Shown: positions 48,276-57,684 of the stretch, piece by piece
How positions within the stretch are numbered: the stretch's first letter is position 1
How the letters are laid out: each line of letters begins with the position of its first letter
From: Mesorhizobium sp. LNHC252B00
Lineage (GTDB): Bacteria; Pseudomonadota; Alphaproteobacteria; Rhizobiales; Rhizobiaceae
Direction: 5' to 3'
Length of the DNA: 64,000 nucleotides
NCBI RefSeq assembly: GCF_000502955.1
Contig: NZ_AYWO01000008.1
Coordinates: 44,723 to 108,722, forward strand
Translations under genes and position numbers: made by a program
Notes under the pieces: generated by a model
What the model was told of the DNA's origin: nothing
Database searches by the model: none
Seen by the model: the letters and a program-made list of their open reading frames with translations, nothing else

Positions 48276-48998
48276 TCAATCGTCTGTGACGACCGTGCAG
48301 CGGCCGCCGCCCCTTAGAATATCGCCGAAACCACCTTTTTCGTGGATCGAATAGACGATTATCGGAATGTTGTTTTCGCGCGCAAGTGCAATCGCTGCCG
48401 TATCCATGATGGAAAGGCCGCGATTTATGACTTCGCCATGGCTGATGCGCTCGAAACGTGTCGCATTTGGGTCCTTCTTCGGGTCCGCCGAGTAGACCCC
48501 GTCGACCTGGGTGCCCTTGAACAGCGCGTCGGCGCCGATTTCAGCCGCGCGAAGTGCAGCGGCCGAATCAGTGGTGAAGAACGGATTGCCGGTGCCGCCG
48601 GCAAAGATCACCACCTTGCCCTGATTCATGTAGCTGGTCGCCTGGCGCTGCGAAAAACTCTCGCAAAGCTCAGGCATGGCGATAGCCGAAAGCACCACGG
48701 CGTCGACACCGATCTTGTTCAATGACGTGCGCAGCGCCAGCGAATTGATGACCGTCGCAAGCATGCCCATGTGGTCGCCGGTGACACGGTCGCCGCCCTT
48801 GGAAGCAACGGCCACGCCACGAAAGATATTGCCGCCGCCGATGACGACGCCGACCTCGATGCCCAGTGCACGCGCCTCGGCGATGTCGCCGGCGATGCGA
48901 TCGACGACCGAAACGTCGATGCCGAAATGCTGTTCGCCCATCAATGCTTCGCCCGACGCTTTCAGCAAGACACGTCGGTAGAGGGGCTTCACCGTCAT
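48276..48998 (-). CDS. pyrH: UMP kinase
   Basis: A 240-residue amino acid kinase-fold enzyme converting UMP to UDP. Motifs are RVLLKASGEALMG, VVIGGGNIFRG, GDHMGMLATVINSLAL and FAGGTGNPFFTTDSAAALRA. Start at 48998 gives the family N-terminus. Normally next to tsf; here three accessory genes intervene. Confidence 0.97.
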   Translation of the reverse strand: MTVKPLYRRVLLKASGEALMGEQHFGIDVSVVDRIAGDIAEARALGIEVGVVIGGGNIFRGVAVASKGGDRVTGDHMGMLATVINSLALRTSLNKIGVDAVVLSAIAMPELCESFSQRQATSYMNQGKVVIFAGGTGNPFFTTDSAAALRAAEIGADALFKGTQVDGVYSADPKKDPNATRFERISHGEVINRGLSIMDTAAIALARENNIPIIVYSIHEKGGFGDILRGGGRCTVVTDD

Positions 48999-49085
48999 CT
49001 GGTCCTCGTCATTTGCGTGTGGCGCGCTCCGGGCGGCAACCCCCGCGCAGTCACCGCCCCGAACAATCGCGTTCCGATACACGAA

Positions 49086-49111
49086 GGGCGCCGCGATGTC
49101 ACGCGGCGCCC
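49086..49111 (-). terminator. GC-rich hairpin after the aldo-keto reductase gene
   Basis: Perfect 10-bp stem GGGCGCCGCG / CGCGGCGCCC with a 6-nt loop, 34 nt beyond the stop of the minus-strand gene ending at 49145. No U-run follows, so it may be a weak or Rho-assisted terminator. Confidence 0.5.
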
Positions 49112-49144
49112 GACCGGCAAATTGGTGGTAACCTGCCGGATCGA

Positions 49145-50254
49145 TCAGTCGGCGGACACGCTGGCTGGCTCGCCCTCGACAAGCACCGGCGATGCGTAGC
49201 CGGAGGGCTTGTCGCCGGTTGCGGCACCGCCTGTGACGCGCGCCTGTATCTGCGGCCCGAAATAGGAATAGGGGAACGACGCGGGCGTTCTGCTGACCGA
49301 ATCCAGCCGGTCGCGAAGCCCTGGCGGAATCTCGAAGTCCAGCGCGCCAAGATTGTCCTGTATCTGGGCCAGCGTGGTCGCACCAATGATGACGGTGGCG
49401 ATCCCCGGCTGCGTCGCCACCCAGTTGAGCGCGACCTGTGGCATGCTGCGGCCGAGCTCGGATGCAACCTTCTTGAGTTCGGCCACGATGGCCCAGTTAC
49501 GCTCAGTGAATTTCTGGAAGCCCGGATGCGTCGAATTGCGGAACCCGTCGAGCCGGCCCACATTTCCGGCCCGGGCCGGCCGATACTTGCCGCTGAGCAG
49601 CCCGCTGGCGAGCGGGCTCCAGACCATGATGCCGGCGCCATGGCGCGTGCCGAAAGGCACGAACTCGTTCTCGATCGCGCGTTCGGCCAGGGAATATTCG
49701 AGTTGCAGGGCCGAAACCGGCTCATATCCGCGCAGTTCGGCAATCGTCTGCGCGCGCCCCGCATACCAGGCCGGCACATCGGACAGGCCGACATGGCGCA
49801 CCTTGCCCATCCGCACCAGGTCATCCAGCGTACGCATGACCTCTTCGGCCGGCGTCAGCCTGTCCCACACATGCATGAGATAGAGATCGATATAGTCAGT
49901 GCCCAACCGCTTCAGTGAGGCATCAACCGCCCGCATAATGTTCTTGCGGCCATTGCCGCCGGCATTCGGATTGCCCGGCTGCATGTTCATGGTGAACTTG
50001 CTGGCGATCACCGCGGTGTCGCGCAAGCCTCGCTCGGCGATGAATTCGCCAAGCCAGGCTTCGGCCGTGCCGCCAGTGTAGAGGTCCGCCGTATCCAAGA
50101 AATTTCCGCCCGCCTCGACATAGGCGTCGAACATGGCGCGGGCCGTGTCCCTGTCTGCTCCCCACCCCCATTCCTTGCCGAAAGTCATCGTGCCGAGCGC
50201 CAGCCGGCTGACCCTGAGGCCGCTGTTGCCGAGCGTGTAATAGGTCATGGTCAT
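49145..50254 (-). CDS. aldo/keto reductase
   Basis: A 369-residue NADPH-dependent oxidoreductase with a TIM-barrel. Catalytic set: Asp54, Tyr59 (FLDTADLYTGG) and Lys86 (VIASKF), with His in YLMHVWD. SALQLEYSLAERAIENEFVPF and the NADP-binding VIIGATTLAQIQDNLGAL are also visible. Substrate unknown. GGAAG precedes ATG 50254. It lies 37 nt after an NTF2-like gene and divergent from a LysR regulator, which probably controls both. Confidence 0.88.
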   Translation of the reverse strand: MTMTYYTLGNSGLRVSRLALGTMTFGKEWGWGADRDTARAMFDAYVEAGGNFLDTADLYTGGTAEAWLGEFIAERGLRDTAVIASKFTMNMQPGNPNAGGNGRKNIMRAVDASLKRLGTDYIDLYLMHVWDRLTPAEEVMRTLDDLVRMGKVRHVGLSDVPAWYAGRAQTIAELRGYEPVSALQLEYSLAERAIENEFVPFGTRHGAGIMVWSPLASGLLSGKYRPARAGNVGRLDGFRNSTHPGFQKFTERNWAIVAELKKVASELGRSMPQVALNWVATQPGIATVIIGATTLAQIQDNLGALDFEIPPGLRDRLDSVSRTPASFPYSYFGPQIQARVTGGAATGDKPSGYASPVLVEGEPASVSAD

Positions 50255-50291
50255 GATCGTCTTCCAATGCTTGCTGGTGAATGCCGTGGCG

Positions 50292-50834
50292 TCACTGGCC
50301 CGCCGTGTCATTGCCCGGGGTTGCCTTGACCCACGGGTTGCCGCGCTCATGCGTCATGTGGAACGCGAAGCCGTCGACCTTCCAGCCGGCGGCGGAGCGC
50401 GTCAAGTGATGCTCATAGGTGCCCCAGACTTCCCAAAGCGGGTCGCCATTGCCCTCCATCCGGTTCCAGGCATAGCCGTTCGAACGGACCGTCGCCGTGT
50501 TCGCCTGGAGAGCGACCTGATGGTTGGTGCGCAGATGCAGGCTTGTCTTGCTACCCTTGAGGTTGCCGGCCCAGGCGCCGATCAGGTCGTCGGAGGCGAT
50601 GTTGGCCGCCGGCTGCCCGGACAGGCTGCTGAAATCGGCGGTGACCCGATCCGCGAAATAGCTGCGCGCCAGTTTCCAGTCCTGCGCGTCGACGGCGCGG
50701 TCGATGCCATCGGCTATCCGGATGACCGCGCGTTCGTCCGCTAGCGCCTGCCAGCCGGAAGGTTCCGCCCCGCCGGTATCAATGGGCGCCAGCGCCATGC
50801 CTGCCGCGAACGTTACGTGCTTCAACGCATACAT
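50292..50834 (-). CDS. NTF2/SnoaL-like protein, probably exported
   Basis: A 180-residue protein. A short hydrophobic start (MYALKHVTFAAGMALAPIDT) may be a signal or anchor. The rest resembles the SnoaL/NTF2-like fold: ADERAVIRIADGIDRAVDAQDWKLARSYFADRVTADFSSLSG, and EVWGTYEHHLTRSAAGWKVDGFAF. Function unknown. AGGAGG precedes ATG 50834. Forms a two-gene unit with the aldo-keto reductase. Confidence 0.75.
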   Translation of the reverse strand: MYALKHVTFAAGMALAPIDTGGAEPSGWQALADERAVIRIADGIDRAVDAQDWKLARSYFADRVTADFSSLSGQPAANIASDDLIGAWAGNLKGSKTSLHLRTNHQVALQANTATVRSNGYAWNRMEGNGDPLWEVWGTYEHHLTRSAAGWKVDGFAFHMTHERGNPWVKATPGNDTAGQ

Positions 50835-50963
50835 GTCTCTCCTCCTGATGCCATCAGTCGATCGGCAAAGTGTGGGCGCCGATGTGTTGGCGACAATGTA
50901 GACCACTGAATCGGCGTCGATAAGATTGCATAGTTCGCAAAGACAATGCGATATTGCTCATGA

Positions 50964-51899
50964 ATGGACCGCGATCTCCTCATACATTTGCCTGTGATCG
51001 TTGCCGTTGCCCGGCGCGGCGGGTTCGCGCTTGCGGCGGCCGAACTCGGCATGAGCCCGTCAGCGGTCAGCCATGCCGTGCGGCTGGTCGAGGAGCGTAT
51101 CGGCCAGCCCTTGTTCGCACGCACGACGCGCAGCGTTTCGCTGACCGAAGCCGGAAAGGCGTTGGTGGAGACCGCGGCCCCTGCCCTTCAGGATATTGGT
51201 GAACGGATCGACCGAATCCGCAGCGTCAAGGGCAGGCCCTCCGGCCTGCTCAGGATCAACGCCTCCACCATCGCGATTCCATTGGCGGTGACGCCTGTCG
51301 TCGCGGCGATGGCCGAGCGCTATCCGGACGTTACGGTGGAGATTTTCGCCGACCAGGGGCTGGTCGACATCGTCGGCGAAGGCTTTGATGCGGGCATCCG
51401 GCTGGGCGAGATGATCGCGCAGGACATGGTGGCCGTGCGGCTCACGCCTCCGTTCAAAGCCGTCATCGTCGCCTCTCCCGACTATATCGGACGCCGCGGC
51501 CGTCCGCGTTGCGTCGCCGATCTCGCCAACCACAATTGCATCGGCTACCGGCTTGTCCGCTCCGGTGCCCTCTATCGCTGGGATTTGACCGAAGATGGCA
51601 AGGATGTCGTCATGGAGACCGGCGGTACGACCATCGTCACGGATTCGCTCGCGGCGATTGCCCTGGCGCTTGCCGGAGTGGGCCTTGCCTATATGTTCGA
51701 GCCGCTGGCGCGCGCCGATCTTGCGGCCGGCCGCCTGGTGCAGGTTCTGCCGCAGTCGGCAATCGAGGAACCCGGCCTTTTCCTCTATTTCCCGCGCCGG
51801 GCGGCGATGGCGCCGAAACTGCGGGCCTTTATCGACACCGCACAAGAAATCGGCCGGACATCCCTGCGGACATCCGGCCGAAAAACGCTTTCGGAATAA
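50964..51899 (+). CDS. LysR-family transcriptional regulator
   Basis: A 311-residue regulator: winged HTH at about 15-60 (RRGGFALAAAELGMSPSAVSHAVRLVEERIGQPLFARTTRSVSLTEAG) and a LysR substrate domain (about 90-300). Divergent from the NTF2-like/aldo-keto reductase pair across a 129-bp region, the normal LysR arrangement. Inducer unknown. Ends 12 bp before the convergent tsf end. Confidence 0.9.
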   Translation: MDRDLLIHLPVIVAVARRGGFALAAAELGMSPSAVSHAVRLVEERIGQPLFARTTRSVSLTEAGKALVETAAPALQDIGERIDRIRSVKGRPSGLLRINASTIAIPLAVTPVVAAMAERYPDVTVEIFADQGLVDIVGEGFDAGIRLGEMIAQDMVAVRLTPPFKAVIVASPDYIGRRGRPRCVADLANHNCIGYRLVRSGALYRWDLTEDGKDVVMETGGTTIVTDSLAAIALALAGVGLAYMFEPLARADLAAGRLVQVLPQSAIEEPGLFLYFPRRAAMAPKLRAFIDTAQEIGRTSLRTSGRKTLSE

Positions 51900-51911
51900 A
51901 GCGGTAGGAAG

Positions 51912-52832
51912 TTACTTCTTGACCGCGGCCGCGACTTCCGCCGCGAAGTCGGTCTCTTCCTTCTCGATGCCCTCGCCCAGCGCAAAGCGCAGGTAAGCCG
52001 TGATCTTGGCCGGCGCGCCGATGTCCTTCTCGGCATCCGTCAGCGCCTTCTCGACGGTGATGTCGGGATTGAGCACGAAGGCCTGCTTCAGGAGCACGAC
52101 CTCCTCGTAGAACTTGCGCAGACGGCCTTCGACCATCTTCTCGATGATCGCTTCCGGCTTGCCGGACTGGCGTGCCTGGTCGGAGAAGATCGCCTTCTCG
52201 CGTTCGACCGCGGCCGGATCGATCTGCTCAGCGGTCAGCGCCATCGGATTGGTGGCGGCAACATGCATGGCGACCTGACGAGCGAAAGCATGCGCCGCAT
52301 GCTCGTTGCCGGTGGTCTCGATGGCAACCAGAACGCCGAGCTTGCCGAGACCATCGGCAACCGCGTTGTGGACGTAGGTGGCGACGGCGCCATGCGGAAC
52401 GGTCAGCTTGGCCGAGCGGCGGAAGCCCATGTTTTCGCCAATGGTGCCGACAGCGTCCTTGATGGTATCGGCTACCGACTTGTCAGAACCCGGATACTTC
52501 GCGGCAGCCACGGCTTCTGTCGTGCCATAGGCCAGAGCAACCTTGGCAATTTTGGCGACGATTTCCTGGAACGCGGCATTGCGGGCAACGAAGTCGGTCT
52601 CCGAATTGACTTCTACCACGGCAGCCTCGCGAACGCCGGAATCGACGCCGATCAGGCCCTCCGCTGCAGTACGTCCAGCCTTCTTGTCGGCCTTGGAAAT
52701 ACCCTTCTTGCGCAGCCAGTCCACGGCTTCTTCCATGTTGCCGTTGGTCTCGGTCAACGCCGCCTTGCAATCCATCATGCCCGCGCCGGTCAAGTCGCGG
52801 AGTTCTTTGACCTGTGCAGCCGAAATGCTCAT
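51912..52832 (-). CDS. tsf: translation elongation factor Ts
   Basis: A 306-residue nucleotide exchange factor for EF-Tu. Signature parts are [21 protein letters not shown] and the [12 protein letters not shown] core. The start at 52832 gives [17 protein letters not shown] conserved-looking hairpin precedes it. rpsB lies upstream. Confidence 0.97.
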   Translation of the reverse strand: MSISAAQVKELRDLTGAGMMDCKAALTETNGNMEEAVDWLRKKGISKADKKAGRTAAEGLIGVDSGVREAAVVEVNSETDFVARNAAFQEIVAKIAKVALAYGTTEAVAAAKYPGSDKSVADTIKDAVGTIGENMGFRRSAKLTVPHGAVATYVHNAVADGLGKLGVLVAIETTGNEHAAHAFARQVAMHVAATNPMALTAEQIDPAAVEREKAIFSDQARQSGKPEAIIEKMVEGRLRKFYEEVVLLKQAFVLNPDITVEKALTDAEKDIGAPAKITAYLRFALGEGIEKEETDFAAEVAAAVKK

Positions 52833-52859
52833 TGTCGCCTCTTTGGTTTTAAATGCACC

Positions 52860-52888
52860 GACGCACCATCGATATTCGATGATGCGTC
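52860..52888 (-). promoter_or_regulatory. hairpin in the tsf leader
   Basis: GACGCAcCATCGA and TCGATGaTGCGTC form a 12-bp stem with one central mismatch and a 3-nt loop, 28 nt upstream of the tsf ATG. It may regulate or protect tsf mRNA after processing from rpsB, which is inference. Confidence 0.45.
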
Positions 52889-52904
52889 TGTTTAGCGTGC
52901 CAAA

Positions 52905-52937
52905 ATATGAGAAAGATGAAGGCCGCAACCGGCCTTC
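52905..52937 (-). terminator. terminator or attenuator between rpsB and tsf
   Basis: GAAGGCCGG-TTG-(C)CGGCCTTC-type stem (52918-52937), followed on the minus strand by ATCTTTCTCATATTTT. It lies 6 nt after the rpsB stop and may reduce read-through into tsf. Confidence 0.7.
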
Positions 52938-52942
52938 GCTTG

Positions 52943-53731
52943 TCAAGCTTCGGGGGCTTCCGACGCCGGGGCCGGGGCCGGCTCGAGCGCCGGCTCGACC
53001 GGGGCTTCGACCGAAGCGCCGATGTCGATACCGAGCGCGCCTTGCTGGCGGGCGATGCCGTCGATGGCAGCCTTGGCGATCAGGTCGCAATAGAGCTGAA
53101 TGGCGCGGGCCGCGTCGTCATTGCCGGGGATCGGGAAGTCGATCTTGTCCGGATCGCAGTTCGAATCGATGATGGCGACGACCGGGATGCCGAGACGCTT
53201 GGCCTCGAGGATGGCGATCGCTTCCTTGTTGGTGTCGATGACGAACATCAGGTCGGGCGTCGAGCCCATGTCCTTGATGCCGCCCAGCGCCTTGTCGAGC
53301 TTCTCGCGCTCGCGATCGAGGTTGAGGCGTTCCTTCTTGGTCAGGCCCTGGGCCTCGCCGGCCAGCATTTCGTCGAGCTTGCGCAGGCGCTGGATCGAAT
53401 TCGAGATCGTCTTCCAGTTGGTCAGCATGCCGCCGAGCCAACGCGAGTTGACATAGTACTGAGCCGAACGCTGTGCCGCATCGGCGACAATGTCGGACGC
53501 CTGGCGCTTGGTGCCGACGAACAACACGCGGCCGCCCTTGGCGACAGTGTCGGAAACCTGCTTCAGCGCCTGGTGCAGCAAAGGCACCGTCTGCGAGAGG
53601 TCGATGATGTGGATGTTATTGCGTGCGCCGTAGATATAGGGCGCCATCTTCGGGTTCCAGCGATGGGTCTGGTGGCCGAAGTGAATGCCAGCTTCCAAAA
53701 GCTGGCGCATGCTGAAATCAGGCAGTGCCAT
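52943..53731 (-). CDS. rpsB: 30S ribosomal protein S2
   Basis: A 262-residue protein. Recognisable parts are [62 protein letters not shown] and [30 protein letters not shown]. It has an Ala/Pro/Glu-rich C-terminal extension typical of alphaproteobacteria. Confidence 0.97.
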   Translation of the reverse strand: MALPDFSMRQLLEAGIHFGHQTHRWNPKMAPYIYGARNNIHIIDLSQTVPLLHQALKQVSDTVAKGGRVLFVGTKRQASDIVADAAQRSAQYYVNSRWLGGMLTNWKTISNSIQRLRKLDEMLAGEAQGLTKKERLNLDREREKLDKALGGIKDMGSTPDLMFVIDTNKEAIAILEAKRLGIPVVAIIDSNCDPDKIDFPIPGNDDAARAIQLYCDLIAKAAIDGIARQQGALGIDIGASVEAPVEPALEPAPAPASEAPEA

Positions 53732-53906
53732 TCAAAGTTCCTTTCCGGTTAGCCTCCACGGACACAGGCATTTTTGGACTTTGTCCTCGAACGCCACCGG
53801 AGGTTTCAGCCGGATTTCTCCCGGGCAGACACCAAAGTCCGTGTGTGGAATGAGCGCGCATATAGAGGGGATACGCGACAAACGCAAGCCGTGTGGCGCT
53901 TCACGC
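53732..53906 (-). promoter_or_regulatory. rpsB leader and promoter region
   Basis: Non-coding between rpsB and the LysE gene. GGACTTTG (about 53777) and CAAAGTCC (about 53833) can pair, and a CACGGACAC / GTGTGTGG pairing next to it is possible. A structured leader for S2 feedback is conceivable, as known in E. coli; evidence here is only the pairing. Confidence 0.35.
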
Positions 53907-54515
53907 TCAGCGTGCGGCAATCAGCGCCCCGGTGCCGATCATGGCACTGCCGGCAAACCGGTTCATCAGCCGCATGCGCCTCGGCGTCCTGAACCAACCC
54001 GAAGCCCGGCCCGCGAGCGCAGCATAGAAACCCATAGTGAGGATGTTGACGCTGATCACGACCAGGATCACCAGCAGGCCGTCGGCAAGGGTCATGGTGT
54101 CGAGGTTCAGGATCAGCGGCATGATCGAGGCATGGAACAGGATGGCCTTCGGATTGCCGAGCGCAATGGACGCACCGAGGAAGAATGACCGCGACAATCT
54201 TGCCTGCGTCGCCTGCGGCTCATTCGATTGCGCGGCAGCGCGCCACATCCTGACGCCGAGAAAGATCAGATAGGCAGCACCCGCATATTTCAGCAAGAGG
54301 AAAATCCATTCGAACGTCTGGGCCAGCGCCACCAGTCCGAGCAATGCCAGGGTGACCAGCACGGCATCGCCGGCGGCAACACCGACTCCGGCCATGAACG
54401 CGCGAAGGAACCCGCGCGACACGCCGTTGGTGATGACCGCGAACATCGCCGGTCCCGGCGTCGCGGCGGCAAGAGTGATCGCAGCGCAATAAGTCAGAAA
54501 TGCTGTGAGCGTCAC
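53907..54515 (-). CDS. LysE/RhtB-family amino acid exporter
   Basis: A 202-residue protein with six hydrophobic helices and the family start VTLTAFLTYCAAITLAAATPGPAM (TPGP motif), then GVSRGFLRAFMAGVGVAAGDAVL and GASIALGNPKAILF. It probably exports an amino acid or analogue; substrate not deducible. GTG start overlaps the DUF4031 stop; AAAGG ribosome site. Confidence 0.9.
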   Translation of the reverse strand: MTLTAFLTYCAAITLAAATPGPAMFAVITNGVSRGFLRAFMAGVGVAAGDAVLVTLALLGLVALAQTFEWIFLLLKYAGAAYLIFLGVRMWRAAAQSNEPQATQARLSRSFFLGASIALGNPKAILFHASIMPLILNLDTMTLADGLLVILVVISVNILTMGFYAALAGRASGWFRTPRRMRLMNRFAGSAMIGTGALIAAR

Positions 54516-54790
54516 GATCGGACCTTTCCCTTCGGCACCCGCACCCGCCGAAAGATCGCGACGATCTCCTCGCGGCTGCATTCGATGGCGCCGAGCCGCA
54601 CCGCACGGTCGCGCTCGAAGCCGGTTATGTCATAATGCGGCGCCGATGTCTTGGGCGGCCCCTGGTAGGATGAACGCTTGATCGCCAGCTCCGCGGCAAA
54701 GCGATGCAGTTCGTCGGTGTCGTCGGCCAACAGATGGCACCAGCGATGGCCAGCCCATTTCCAGATCGCTGCGTCGACATAGACTGCCAT
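54512..54790 (-). CDS. DUF4031 family protein
   Basis: A 92-residue protein: MAVYVDAAIWKWAGHRWCHLLADDTDELHRFAAEL, SSYQGPPKTSAPHYDITGFERDRAVRLGAIECSREE. This is the DUF4031 pattern; function unknown. The start at 54790 is by family; ATG 54835 is possible. Its stop overlaps the LysE GTG. Confidence 0.85.
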   Translation of the reverse strand: MAVYVDAAIWKWAGHRWCHLLADDTDELHRFAAELAIKRSSYQGPPKTSAPHYDITGFERDRAVRLGAIECSREEIVAIFRRVRVPKGKVRS

Positions 54791-54849
54791 GAAGCTTGCT
54801 GTCTGCCTTCCATCTTTCACGACAGTCGGCCACATGGCCCGTCCGGATG

Positions 54850-56145
54850 TCAGTGACGATAGAATGGATTCGGATAGAAAATGAAGCTGCCTTTGGCCGC
54901 AAGCTCGGTCACCGTGCTGGTGACGGCTTCCTGCATGCGACGGTGCAGTTCGGCAACCGCATCATCGATCGAGCCCGCATACGCATGCAGGCCCAGCGCC
55001 TCCGGCACCCGGATGTGGGCGCAACGCGGCCCGGCCGGCTGCGGAATGAACCGGTTCATCGTGTCACGTAGTCCGTTCTGGCAATAATCGTTGCGGATCC
55101 GCTTCAGATGTTCGGCGATCTCCTCCTGGGTGATGCGCGGGTTGGCCGAGGCCCAGGGCCCGACGCGTTGTAGCCTCTGAATGGTGTCGGCAAGCGTGCG
55201 AACCTCCTTTTGCCGTTCCGCATCGCCGGTGTTTTCGCGCTGCCAGCGACGCGCCCGACGCAGAAGCTCGGCGGTATCGATGGCAGTGTCGGCCGAGATG
55301 CTCTCGCCGAGCCGGCGGCCGAGCTCGATGACCAACGCTTTCCGGCGCTCGGTATATGTCGCGCCTTCGTCGGATTGTATGCCGCAGGCGGCTTCATCGC
55401 GGGTCAGCAGCGTCGAATAGACATGGTGGATGCGCTGCGGCAGTGTGTCGGTCGCCTGGCGTTCTATCTTCAGGCTTTTCTCGACATAGGCGCATTCCTT
55501 TGCCAGCGCCGCTTCGACATTCCCGGTGAAGGCAAGCTTCCAGACGACCGGCGCGATCCAGACCTTGAAATCCGGATCCGTGGCCCGGCCGCGCCGGAGA
55601 GCCTCAAGCCCCATCTCCACGGCACCCGGCAGCAGCGGCGCGACGACATTGGCATGCCAGCCGACGCCGCCTTCGGGATGCAGCAGCACGCCATGGCCCT
55701 TCAAGGCCCAGGCGATGGAGTGTTCCTTAGCTGCCCCGCTGTTGCCCGGAATCTGGGCGATCAGGTTGTTGGCCAGCCAGAATTTCTGCATCATTCTGCC
55801 GAGACCGTTGACGACGCCATTCGTCGCCCATGACGCAGTGAGCGGGCTGACCTGCGAGACGATCTCCTTGTCGATCATCCAGTCGGTGAAGAACTCGGGG
55901 TGATTGGGCGTGATGAAGGTCGCCTTCCCCGCCCCGCAACTGGCCTTCAGCTGCTCAAGGTCGGCGTCGGGCAAGTCGATGTGGCGGACATTGGAGACGC
56001 CGCGCAAACCGGCTAGGCGGTTGAACGGCAACAGATCGCGAAATCCGGGAATGCCGCGCAGCATGACGATCCGGTTAACGGATGTCATGGCCCTGATCAG
56101 TAACCGGCTAGGTCTCGGCGCAACGAAGACATCGATCTTGCTCAA
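54850..56145 (-). CDS. PlsC-like phospholipid/glycerol acyltransferase
   Basis: A 431-residue protein with an acyltransferase-like motif NHPEFFTDW (H-x4-D) and, further on, LLHPEGGVGWHANVVAPLLPG. The C-terminal half is not catalytic in appearance and is rich in charged helices. It may acylate a lipid precursor, but the substrate is unknown. A TTG at 56145 with GGGGGAG upstream is the best start; the frame is open to 56229. Confidence 0.72.
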   Translation of the reverse strand: MSKIDVFVAPRPSRLLIRAMTSVNRIVMLRGIPGFRDLLPFNRLAGLRGVSNVRHIDLPDADLEQLKASCGAGKATFITPNHPEFFTDWMIDKEIVSQVSPLTASWATNGVVNGLGRMMQKFWLANNLIAQIPGNSGAAKEHSIAWALKGHGVLLHPEGGVGWHANVVAPLLPGAVEMGLEALRRGRATDPDFKVWIAPVVWKLAFTGNVEAALAKECAYVEKSLKIERQATDTLPQRIHHVYSTLLTRDEAACGIQSDEGATYTERRKALVIELGRRLGESISADTAIDTAELLRRARRWQRENTGDAERQKEVRTLADTIQRLQRVGPWASANPRITQEEIAEHLKRIRNDYCQNGLRDTMNRFIPQPAGPRCAHIRVPEALGLHAYAGSIDDAVAELHRRMQEAVTSTVTELAAKGSFIFYPNPFYRH

Positions 56146-56253
56146 GCTGCTCCCCCCTTGCGCCTGGACGCTGGGGAGAGGTTGAGAGAAAATTGCGGCA
56201 CGTTCAAGTCGTTCGCCACGGCGTGGCATGCTTAACCGGTCCGGATCGAAGCC

Positions 56254-57081
56254 TTATTTCGTCGGGCAGGCTTTCGTCTGGTCGAACAGCGACAGATTGA
56301 CCAGCTTGCCCGTCATCGAGAAGTCGCCATAGTCCATGGTGAGGTCACGGGTGATGCCGTTCTCATGCAGTTTGAAGCTGATGCGGTATTCCGGCACCTC
56401 TTCGCCAGTCTTGCCGGTGTCGTCGAAATAGGCGATGTCGACCGGCCAATACTTTTCGGTGGCGAGCTTCGCCAGTGCCGGAGCCTCCGGATCGGCCTTG
56501 TCGGCATCGGTTTTCTTGCCGACGACGACGGTGGTGGTCATCACCTTGTTGGCATCTTCGGAACCGTCGAACAGATTGGTTTCGTAGAAATTCTCGCCCT
56601 TTTCGGCCTTGCCGATCAGTTCGACCAGATGCTGGGTCGGGAACTGGGTGGTCGACAGCTCGACGCTGTTCTTTTCCGGCTTGTCGATATCGACCTTCAG
56701 GCCCTTGGTCTCCTTCGTGGCGATGCCCTTGACCTCCTTGTCGAGGTTCTGATCGACGAAGGACTTCGTCACAAACGAGAATGTTTTGCCTTCGGCATCC
56801 TCGAAAGTGGTTGTCTGCTGGTCGGTCAGCCTGGTGTTGTCGGCGGTCACGATCTGGGTCACGAAACGGAATTTCACCGTATAGCCTTCACAGGCAGAGC
56901 CGTTGAACTCATAGACCATGCGACCGGATATGCCTGTGATGCCGGACTGATCGGACGCCTTTTTCAGGGTAAGGTCGTAGACGGCGCGGTGGGCTTGCAG
57001 CGCCGGCGCGGCAAAGGCCGGGCCGATCGAGAAGATCCCCGACAACAGGACGGCATGGAATGCAAGGCGCGCTGCGCGCAT
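56254..57081 (-). CDS. periplasmic EipB-like protein (DUF1849)
   Basis: A 275-residue protein with a signal peptide (cleavage after AFAAPA, about 26), HRAVYDLTL, GISGRMVYEFNGSACEGYTVKFRFVTQ and a C-terminal Cys. Cys64 and Cys272 are placed as the disulphide pair in Brucella EipB, a DUF1849 beta-spiral protein needed for envelope integrity. Monocistronic, divergent from ridA. Confidence 0.85.
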   Translation of the reverse strand: MRAARLAFHAVLLSGIFSIGPAFAAPALQAHRAVYDLTLKKASDQSGITGISGRMVYEFNGSACEGYTVKFRFVTQIVTADNTRLTDQQTTTFEDAEGKTFSFVTKSFVDQNLDKEVKGIATKETKGLKVDIDKPEKNSVELSTTQFPTQHLVELIGKAEKGENFYETNLFDGSEDANKVMTTTVVVGKKTDADKADPEAPALAKLATEKYWPVDIAYFDDTGKTGEEVPEYRISFKLHENGITRDLTMDYGDFSMTGKLVNLSLFDQTKACPTK

Positions 57082-57219
57082 AAGGTACTCCGATCGTCGC
57101 GGCTGATGGTATGCCGCAGGGAAAGATGGTCCAGCTTAAAAAAAGTCATGGCGGAAGCGAGGCAAAAATAGCAATTTCGGCCCGGCCAGCGCGGCGTCAC
57201 CAAGCAATAGGGAAATACC

Positions 57220-57684
57220 ATGAGTGAAACAATCGAAAAGCGGCTAAGCGATCTGGGCGTGACGCTTCCTGTCGCCGCCGCGCCCGCCGCCAATTACGTG
57301 CCCTATTGCAGGACCGGCAATTTGCTGTTCACCGCCGGGCAGTTGCCGCTCAAGGATGGCAAGCTGCAGGCGAGCGGATTGCTTGGCCGCGATGTCGACA
57401 CGGCAGGCGGCAAGGACGCGGCAAAGCACTGCGCGATCAACATCCTGGCGCAGGCCAAGGCAGCGCTCGGCGACCTCGAGAAGATCCGCCGGCTGGTGAA
57501 GATCACCGTTTTCGTGGCTTCGACACCTGAGTTTGTCGAACAGCATCTGGTTGCCAACGGCGCCTCGGATTTCCTGGTTGCGGCCCTCGGCGAACGCGGT
57601 AAGCATTCACGCTCGGCTGCCGGCACCGCCTGCCTGCCGCTTAATGCCGCAGTGGAAATCGAAGCCGTCTTCGAAGTCGAATGA
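57220..57684 (+). CDS. RidA-family protein
   Basis: A 154-residue YjgF/RidA-like protein: NYVPYCRTGNLLFTAGQLPLKDG, KHCAINILAQAKAALGDLEKI, VFVASTPEFVEQHLVANGASDF and RSAAGTACLPLNAAVEIEAVFE with the conserved Arg. RidA proteins hydrolyse reactive enamines/imines; this is the longer (about 150 aa) subgroup, whose activity is less certain. Overlaps the next gene by 4 nt. Confidence 0.9.
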   Translation: MSETIEKRLSDLGVTLPVAAAPAANYVPYCRTGNLLFTAGQLPLKDGKLQASGLLGRDVDTAGGKDAAKHCAINILAQAKAALGDLEKIRRLVKITVFVASTPEFVEQHLVANGASDFLVAALGERGKHSRSAAGTACLPLNAAVEIEAVFEVE

